The notes below the pieces were generated by a model. That model was not told the DNA's origin and did not search any database. It was given only the letters and a program-made list of their open reading frames with translations. Shown piece after piece: positions 56,996 to 64,000 of a stretch of DNA of 64,000 nt. The stretch's first letter is position 1; every line of letters starts with the position of its first letter. Where the stretch lies: positions 4,219,501 through 4,283,500 of the forward strand of contig NC_065923.1 in the NCBI RefSeq assembly GCF_024586455.1, read 5' to 3'. The stretch is from Bactrocera neohumeralis (lineage: Eukaryota; Arthropoda; Insecta; Diptera; Tephritidae). Made by a program: the position numbers and the translations under genes.

Positions 56996-57630
56996 TAAAA
57001 CTCCTAAATATAGGCAACGGTCTTGCGATCCAGCATTCACTCGGCCGAATGACTACGTCTAGCACGCAGTGAAAAAATTATCGCAGACACAGCTGCGAGT
57101 GTACACGAAAACCATGGAAAGTCGAGTCGGCGCCGTTCGCAGCAGCTCGGACTAACTTATGGAACGACTCTAAATTGAAGGCGCACAAAATACAGCTTGT
57201 GCAAGAACTGAAACTGAAAAGCATTTAGGACGAAGAGCATCCTGAAGAGATTCAAAGCCGGTATAATCATCGGTTCATATTTCTACAAAAATGATGCCGG
57301 TGAGGACGAAACCGTCACTGGCGACCGTTATGACGCCATGATAACCGACTAATCGATGCCTGAAATTAAAGCTCGTGATCTCGGCGACATTTTGTTTCAA
57401 CAAGACGCCGCCACTTCCACACATCGCATCAATCAATGCATTTGTTGCGAGAACACTTCGGTGAGCAGATAATTTCACGTTTTGGGCCGGTCGATTGGCA
57501 TGGAGCAAAACATCAAGCGTGTCATTCGCCAGTTACAAAGAATGTTCTTTCGAACGATAATAAATATTCCGCATTAAATTTGAAGTTCCTTTGAAACAGT
57601 GGGGAACCTCGAAATGGAGCACCCTTTAAT
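56996..57630 (+). mobile_element. DDE transposase relic (family 1, copy d) with internal deletion
   Basis: Plus-strand pieces in order: a decayed N-terminal segment with RRRSQQLGLTYGTT (57125-57165), then HKIQLVQELKLKSI. The first-Asp block is missing. FYKNDAGEDETVTGDRYDAM follows (57280-57340), a TAA, then MPEIKARDLGDILFQQDAAT with the second catalytic Asp (57360-57420). The last third is out of frame and deleted. The 3' end phrase ATAAATATTCCGCATTAAATTTG...GGAGCACCCTTTA (57560-57630) is where I would expect the element to end. It is inactive. It is the fourth relic of this family in the window and lies in the probable intron. Confidence 0.75.
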
Positions 57631-58380
57631 TGTCCTTCTGAAAACTTAGAAAATTTTGTTTTTTAGCTTTTATTGAGAAATTGTAGGTTGCGATTATCTT
57701 CAAATAAAAATAATTTCCTTACCAGGATATGTGCATTAGAGCGGGTCGATCTTTCCATGCGGGAAATGTTGTCGCTTTAAAAATCGCTGGTTCATAACCG
57801 ATAGTATATTAAGCAAAAACGTTCAGAATGATCCGTGGAGCACTTCCCGCATATACAATTTCGTTTCGTTTTTATGGTTTTTAAAAGATTTACAGTTTTT
57901 AGTCCAAAATTTTGAGCTTAAAAATTGAAATTTTGAAATGTAAAATCCTAATTGAGATTTAAAATTTAATCTTTAAATGAAAACGTAGTATAAAAAAATA
58001 AAAATAAAAATTTAATATTAAAATAATATTAAAATTATAAACTTCGGGTTACGTTCTTTTATTTTTCAAAGCGGTATTTTGATTAAATATTTTTCAACCT
58101 GGTATTTGGGATTCTTTATTTCACTTACTTAAAATATATTTGTTTAAGATTTTCGGGATTAGAAGTAAAAACATTATTTAAGTGCTAATTTAATTATTTT
58201 TTAACGCATTATTTGCAACACTGCCTCTTTTATAGTTAAAAAGATTTTATTTTCAACTATTTACTTGCAAAGGTAAATTTTTCATAAAAAACAATTTTCT
58301 ATCATAAATCAATTCCAAATTAAATTTTCCACAACTCAACGGGTTAATTCCTCTTTAATTTTTCCTGATACTTCAATACA
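57631..58380. other. AT-rich noncoding sequence with weak array-like motifs
   Basis: Long A/T runs with isolated TTCGGG motifs at about 58043 and 58150 (ACTTCGGGTTACG, ATTTTCGGGATTAG). They recall the motif of arrays 1 and 2, but no unit period is visible. Confidence 0.35.
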
Positions 58381-60430
58381 TTTTGTTGTTGTTATTATTT
58401 AACGTGCCTCCATGCTACAAGTGAAATTGTATGTATACAATGGAGTTTATAAATATTATTTAACACTCCCTGAAGGGCGTAAATATCCAAGCCATATCGA
58501 AGCCATACCCAAAATAAGTTCAAGCAGAAAAACGAGAAAATCCAAGAAAAAGAAAACAGAAAAATCCGAAACAAGGCAAACTTGCCACACCAACTATGGC
58601 GCACAGTCTGTCTGTCGCCCCCACACACGCACATGACGACACTCAGCTAGTCTACATTTCATTTATGCCGCAGTAAGCTGTTGTTGTTATTAGTTTGTAA
58701 ACGAAAAAAAGAAAAATGAAACTCCAGCTCGCATACGCAATGCTCATAAACTTATTCCCACTTACATACATACAAATACACAAAAACATTGTTGTGTGCG
58801 CGCGTGTGTGTGTGGTGCTTGGCCGGCGTCACATGATTTTCACAGTTTCGTCCTTTTACGGGCCAACAACAATGCCACACCGAGCCAGCAGTCACTTGTG
58901 GCCAACACAGTTGCCAGTTGCAGCAATTTACTACTGTACGCGCCATTCTTTCCATTGTTGTTGCTGTTGCTCTCTTTGGTTATCGTTGTTTTTGTAACTA
59001 ACTGTGTAATGTTTCAACACAGGAAGCGACCACTCAGTGCTGCTGTTCCGAATTGAATTATACACAAACCCAAACTTTTCGCTTTCGCTCGCCGCCCGGC
59101 GGGCCGCAGCGCCAGCCGATGAGCCAGCCGGCGTGTGGCGCCGTCGGTGGGTCTGTCAGCCAGCAAGCGGGCCAACAAACGCAAACGGATAATAACAAAC
59201 ACGCTGTGTCAAGCTTACTTACATATCTATTTATGGGTGTGTGAGTGTGTATGTGTGTGCGAGCAGACATTTGTGCTGTAAAAGGAGAGCAAAACCTAAA
59301 CAATGAAAAGAGCTTACTTAACTTTCCACAACGGGCTCAACCTACTCCCCACCTATGCAAACAGTGCGCTGTCTGCTTGCGCATTTACGTTATAGCTGCT
59401 ATTTTGTTGTTGTTGTCGTGGGTATGTCGTTTTTTGTGTCCGATTTGCTTTTTTGTATGCCTTCGTCCTTTCGCCGGTGCGTCCCCAGCATTTACTCGCA
59501 AAAGTAAACTACAAGTTGTGTCTGTATGTGTGCGTGTATAGTTGTCTGTGTGTATATACACTGTGTATAGGTGTGTGTATATGCTTGTTTGTTGTAAAAG
59601 TATCCTTATAGCAATATCCTTCGCATGCTGTCAACCGCACACACCACTCAGTGCCCGAGCATTCACGGCAATCAGTCAGCCACCCATTAAGACCCTTCTC
59701 ACTTTGGTTTCATGACCGTTGACTGCCCGCTCAGCCGGTTCACTAGCTTCGCTGCGCCACCCGATAGTATCTACCAACCCATCGCTAACAGTATTCCTTC
59801 ACACTCACACTCTGCAACCTCCCCTCCCGTCATACGTAGCAATCGTTTGTTGGCCATTTCACTCGTTTGCGCGTCCTTTCTCGTACAGTTACAACACTCC
59901 CTCCTACTGCTCCGCTCCCTGTCATTCGGTTTTTTGTCGTTTGTCTGCTACTTTCCGCTTGATTTTTGCATTCCATACGTTTTTTCATGCTGTCGCTGTC
60001 GCCTTGGCTGGCGTGTTGTGCTGGCATGTTGCTGGTGGGATTTGCCATCTTAGCGCCGCGTCGCTTCGTCGATTTGTCGACGACTACAGACAAAGTCCTA
60101 GTGCGTGTTTGTGTGTGTATATATGTGTAACAATGTTGGTTAATATTTTTTCCGTTAGTGTTGCTTTGGCAGGTCGGCTTGCTGGGTCGGCTATGTGGAG
60201 CGTAGGGCGGAAGGGGTGCTGGCTCATAGATTTAGTTGTTGGTTGTGTAAATAGCGTGGAAAAGTGTAATACAGCCCCTAAAAACAAACTTTCGGTAGTT
60301 AAATTGCACGTCTGCAGCGTGTTTGTGTGCATAAGTTTGACGTATTGAAATGTAATCATGTCACAGAGTTGATTGTCAGATATTCGCACAGTGTTTAAAT
60401 GTGCGCAAATTGGAATAGTAGTTGGGTTTA
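58381..60430. other. GC-balanced island in the probable intron, no assignable exon
   Basis: A 74-codon ATG frame at 58412-58636 (LYVYNGVYKYYLTLPEGRKY, then Lys/Ser-rich) and a 209-codon frame at 59719-60348 are present. Both overlap other open frames of similar size on the opposite strand and have no recognised motif. CA/TG runs lie at 58800, 59240-59262 and 59520-59585. Probably regulatory or unconserved intron DNA. Confidence 0.35.
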
Positions 60431-61319
60431 TAACAAAAGGTGATACAAAACTAATAAATTTTTTAATTTTTTTAAATTTAAAAAAATTGACTTTCTTAAA
60501 TTTAATTAATTAAATCAATAATTTTTTTTCATACACCTTTTATTAAAAAAACTTCGGAAAAAATCTTGACTAATTTTCTTCATTGGAAAAATGTTGCCTA
60601 CATTTGGGAGCATTGCTTAATAACATAAATTTTTTCTCCCTCAAATGAGGGGAGAATGGCGCCAATGCCCAAGTAGAAAGCAAGTGTCAAGCATTTGTAT
60701 TCTTAGAATCCTTTTTCCAACAATCAAATTGCGACTTTGAAAGGCTTGACAAAGTGAGAACTAGTGAGACTGTAATTACCTCTCTACTCTTCTCCATTTC
60801 TGATCGAACTATAGGCATTTTTTAACAATAAGCTTTAGTGGTACGTTAAAAGTCAAATATCTTGTTATTCTAACGTAATGTCTTAGCTCCAAAATACTCC
60901 CTTAAATTTGAAAATAAGAACTGCGGATGTGAAAAATATGTTGAAAGGAAGAGTTACTCATAACCACTTAGGATAAAGCATGACTAAGGGTCATCAAATA
61001 GACATTTACATAGGACAGACTAGTGACACAAAAATGATAAAATGGTTTTCGGTTTGATGTTCCAAAGTCTGATTTAATACCTTTTACTGAGCTAGTAAAA
61101 TAAAGATCCTGTTTTGCGGAATATTTTGTTTCAGCACAAATGAAAGTCCAAAAACTATTTTCTTTTTAAGAATTTAACTATTAAAATGATATCTTGTTAT
61201 GTCCCTGATTTAAATGGGTTAATTTTCTCTCTTTTGGATTAAATAAAGTTATATTTTAATTTTAATTTTTGATATCTTAATTAAACAAATACGAATAAAA
61301 AAGTGTTGTGTAACTGGTA
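60431..61319. other. AT-rich noncoding sequence, nothing recognised
   Basis: No gene, RNA or repeat family recognised. Confidence 0.5.
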
Positions 61320-62260
61320 CGAGGGCTACCTTTTATATTTCGGGATTAGAGAACCACAACAAAAATCACTTTTTGTTTTTCCAAATATTTTCTATTAAGG
61401 TCCATACACTGTTGCATGCGTTTGAGCCAATTGTAAAAGTATTTTTGCCCCTCTGATGAAAGTATCTCCAAAACATGAGTTCTGAACACGTTAACCGCAT
61501 CTTCAGCATCATTTTCTTTATTTTTCTAGTAGTACGGTTGGTACATGTCCAGTATTTCCAAAAAACATGGAACGATTTGCTTGGCAGTGCTTCGTGTGCA
61601 AACAACCTTTGGATTCTACTCATTATATAACATCCATTTTCAGGCTCTTACGAAAAAATTTTCGATTCATCACCTGTCACGATGTCATTGACATATTTCG
61701 AAGCATCGCAAAAGAATTTATTAACATTTCACTCCACCAAACCCAATGAGCCTTTTTTGAACGTTTGACAAATTGTGTAGGATCCAACGTGAAGAAATTT
61801 TTTTCACAGTGAAGTGTTCCTGCAATATGTGCAGGTCCCGCTAATATCTATGGTTGTCTCAATCGCACGATATATCACATAGCGATCTTGCAGTATGAGT
61901 TTGCTCCCAGCATTATTGGCTTCCGGAACAACGGAATTCAGCATACCATCGAAGAACACTGGTCTTCAATGGAGCTTCATCGCCTAAAATCCAATAAAGT
62001 TCATATCTATGTTCTGTTTCTGAGATAATCCATGTCGAAAGTTATCGAAAATAATCGCGCTAAAATATTGGCGATTTAATTTAATTTTTTTTTTTTACAA
62101 AAATGAATATTTTTTAGTTACTGGATACAGCACAAAACCGCTCTTGTGTCAAAACGTGCTGAGCATGTATAACGACAATAATGTCAAACTTTACGATAAA
62201 GTTGTGAGTTGCCAAATTAATACATTAGTATTACCAAATCGCGAAATATAAAGGCAACCT
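61320..62260 (-). mobile_element. SETMAR-like mariner element, internally deleted, both terminal repeats present
   Basis: The left end GAGGGCTACCTTTTATATTTCGGGATTAG (first 20: GAGGGCTACCTTTTATATTT) and the right end at 62231-62260, reverse-complemented as AGGTTGCCTTTATATTTCGCGATTT, form imperfect ~27 bp terminal inverted repeats. A TA precedes the left end (61318-61319), and CCTATG at the right is compatible with TA. On the minus strand the N-terminal part is readable (GTCTYC and NDIVTGDESKIF with the first catalytic Asp near 61690), then a FFGNTGHVPTVLLE-like segment. A jump follows to the C-terminal VFRTHVLEI / KRMQQCMDL segment at 61400-61480. About 130 codons with the second and third catalytic residues are missing. 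The length, ~940 bp against ~1.3 kb expected, agrees. Confidence 0.75.
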
Positions 62261-62950
62261 ATGTTTGTAAAAATTTCACAGTGAAGTTCCTGTAATAGAA
62301 AGAAAAATATCCCCGAAATATACCAACGATATTACAGCATTTAAGGAGGTGTAATATATAAGTATACTATTTATATTAGGGTGGGTAAAAGAAACGATAA
62401 CTTTCTGTAAATTTTAAACGGTGAGGTTCACGGAAAATTGTAAGAGACTATGAATTTTTCTCTCCAAAATTAGGAAAACGCAAAGTGAAGGACCTTCATA
62501 TTATTTTCAAAATTTGAGGTGTCTATTCACCATTTTTAAGAGTATAAAATTAAAAAAAAAAAATGATTTTTTTGACCAACTCTAGTATCTACATATGAGT
62601 AAAAAGTGCATGGTTTCCCACATGTAGCTCGAAGAAATAATATCAAAGTTAATGACTATTTAACCAAGTTACGGAAATGTGTTTGAAAATGGGTAATTTT
62701 CCAAAGTATATGTCCTTTTTTCAATCATAGTTCGTTACAAGCAATGTGCGATCTACAATCTTATTTCTATAACTTCAAAATTCTCCTAAATTCAAGCAAT
62801 TTTTAAAAGTAAAAATCGATTATCTTACAAAATTTAATTTCAAGAACTTCACATACAAATGCACGGAATATTTTCAAAAATCCAATTAGAGTGAGACAAA
62901 TGCTGAAAGTAATGAAATTAGAGTCTTCTGGTTGGACCCCATCACATTAA
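62261..62950. other. AT-rich noncoding sequence, nothing recognised
   Basis: No feature recognised beyond A-rich runs (62548-62572). Confidence 0.5.
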
Positions 62951-64000
62951 CCGCGAAGGTCGCGTAAACACTCATTGAGGCTTTGGCGTGCGTTATGCTT
63001 GAAAATTTCCATATTTTAAAACGCGTACTGCTCGAGTCATCATATTTTATGTAAATGTTGGCAATGTATTTATGTTTGCTATTAATATGACATAGAAGGT
63101 TATGACAGGCGGCGAATAGCTACAGTGACAGTGACTAACTAGGGTGAAAATCCAGCGCATCATTGCGATCCAACCACCCAACTACTACCAAACCAACCTG
63201 AAAACACACATATACATACATATATACTATGTAAGCACCCAAGGGCCCTACCCACAAGAACTCTGCAGCTAAAACCAGAGACGGCTATAAACTTTAGCTT
63301 GCACACGGTGGTAGTGGCAACAACAAGAACAATGGCATATAATTACATGTATTTGTATGCAGTTTAAATGTATGTGTGTGTGTGTTTCTGTATTTAAATG
63401 GCTTGACCCACACTCTGCATTCGCACGCCGCCAACAACAATCGATGCCCGACGCGGCTCAACAACTGTCCTCGACCTCAACACAGTCTCGACAATGAGAA
63501 CAATGAGGTGTGACCGCCCGTGCGACGGACCCAACGTCTGGCTGCCGATGGCGATGACGATGCCGGTGTGTGGTGTGTCATCAATCCAAGTTGGTTTGAG
63601 TTGATTTGAATTGCGTTTAGGCAAATCTTCTGGCCTGCCAGCGACGACGAAGCAACAATGAACGGAACGAATTAGTACCGTTGGACGCCGTCAAAGCCGT
63701 GACTGTCACACTGAGTCTCGGCGCTGAGGGTGGATGATGCCTCGAAGTTTGGGTGAGTTGAAATTTCAAAATTTGCTGTTGCTTTATTATTATGCCATCC
63801 ATCCGTACGTACGTGTGTGCGTGGGTGTGTTTGCAGTAATTTGTGTTGATTCGTCTCGGGCTGCTCGATTCCACACACACACACTGGCAAAGCGTTTGCT
63901 TGCTTTTCAACTGGTTTATCGTCGTCAAGGACCCTTCGCATCCACCAAAGCCTACTCCACCGCCGTTTGTGCTTCCCTTAGTTGGCGCACAAGCGCACTC
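62951..64000. other. GC-balanced island to the window end, no assignable exon
   Basis: A TG repeat lies at about 63371-63386 and CA runs at 63875-63886. A GAAGTTTG|GGTGAGT-type donor-like site at about 63748 has no open frame leading to it. Minus frames at 63394-63941 have no recognised motif. The plus-strand gene that may start at 55319 probably continues past the window. Confidence 0.35.

Noticed and set aside
59719..60348. 209-codon plus-strand open frame
   Set aside because: Ser/Phe/Val/Cys-rich, overlaps a second 113-codon plus frame and two minus frames, no motif. It is best explained by stop-poor island composition.
1..64000. tRNA, rRNA, CRISPR or bacterial-type operon features
   Set aside because: No GGTTCGAATCC-type B boxes in tRNA context, no spaced direct-repeat arrays with unique spacers, no ribosome-binding sites or tandem bacterial genes. 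The sequence is plainly eukaryotic.

Overview
This is a 64 kb piece of AT-rich animal nuclear DNA, almost certainly from a higher fly and most probably a tephritid fruit fly. The reasons are the dense ACATACATATGTATGT-type and AAC/CAG-rich simple sequence, many decayed mariner-type transposons, Jockey-like retrotransposon tails, and INE-1-like dispersed repeats whose wording I remember from tephritid genomes (memory, not a search). There are no operons, tRNA, rRNA or CRISPR, and no gene is complete inside the window.

Layout. The sequence alternates between two textures. One is GC-balanced 'islands' rich in CA, CAG and AAC triplets, with almost no transposon remains: about 4.2-5.5, 8.3-9.9, 12.4-13.2, 18.8-20.5, 22.4-23.3, 25.1-25.8, 28.8-30.3, 32.8-33.7, 36.2-37.6, 40.3-41.8, 42.9-43.5, 44.4-45.3, 47.0-48.9, 50.6-51.9, 54.4-55.4, 58.4-60.4 and 63.0-64.0 kb. 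The other is AT-rich 'deserts' that hold nearly all the mobile-element relics. This is what the intergenic and long-intron space of a developmental or neuronal locus looks like in flies.

Gene evidence is limited to candidate exons. The best is a plus-strand exon at 55319-55410. It has a polypyrimidine/CAG acceptor, an ATG, a 28-codon signal-peptide-like start and a GTGAGT donor in phase 1, so 55411-64000 would be intron. On the minus strand, two micro-exons (21113-21151 and 18072-18107) have good splice signals and matching phase. A two-exon gene end lies at 28661-28383. Weaker candidates lie at 18823-18951, 41208-41369, 42998-43244, 41690-41837 and 9940-10249. None could be assigned to a known protein.

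Mobile elements. The window holds at least eight relics of IS630-Tc1-mariner type. Four belong to one DDE family (30.9, 32.0, 34.9 and 57.0 kb), two to a SETMAR-like family (52-54 and 61.3-62.3 kb), and the rest to mariner proper or a mariner-like family (38.3, 39.2, 46.2 and 52.4-53.7 kb). One mariner is nested inside a SETMAR-like copy. There are four non-LTR retrotransposon fragments: two reverse-transcriptase ends and two Jockey-like RNase H ends. The rest are a ~120 bp MITE, three families of INE-1/Helentron-like dispersed repeat, and two separate tandem arrays built around the palindrome TTCGGGATCCCGAA. All transposase and RT genes are broken.

The most interesting structures are the paired palindrome arrays, an inverted pair of INE-1-like repeats around a mariner relic, the nested mariner, a set of mariner relics that have lost their middles, and the micro-exon chain. 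I did not find a convincing new molecular system.
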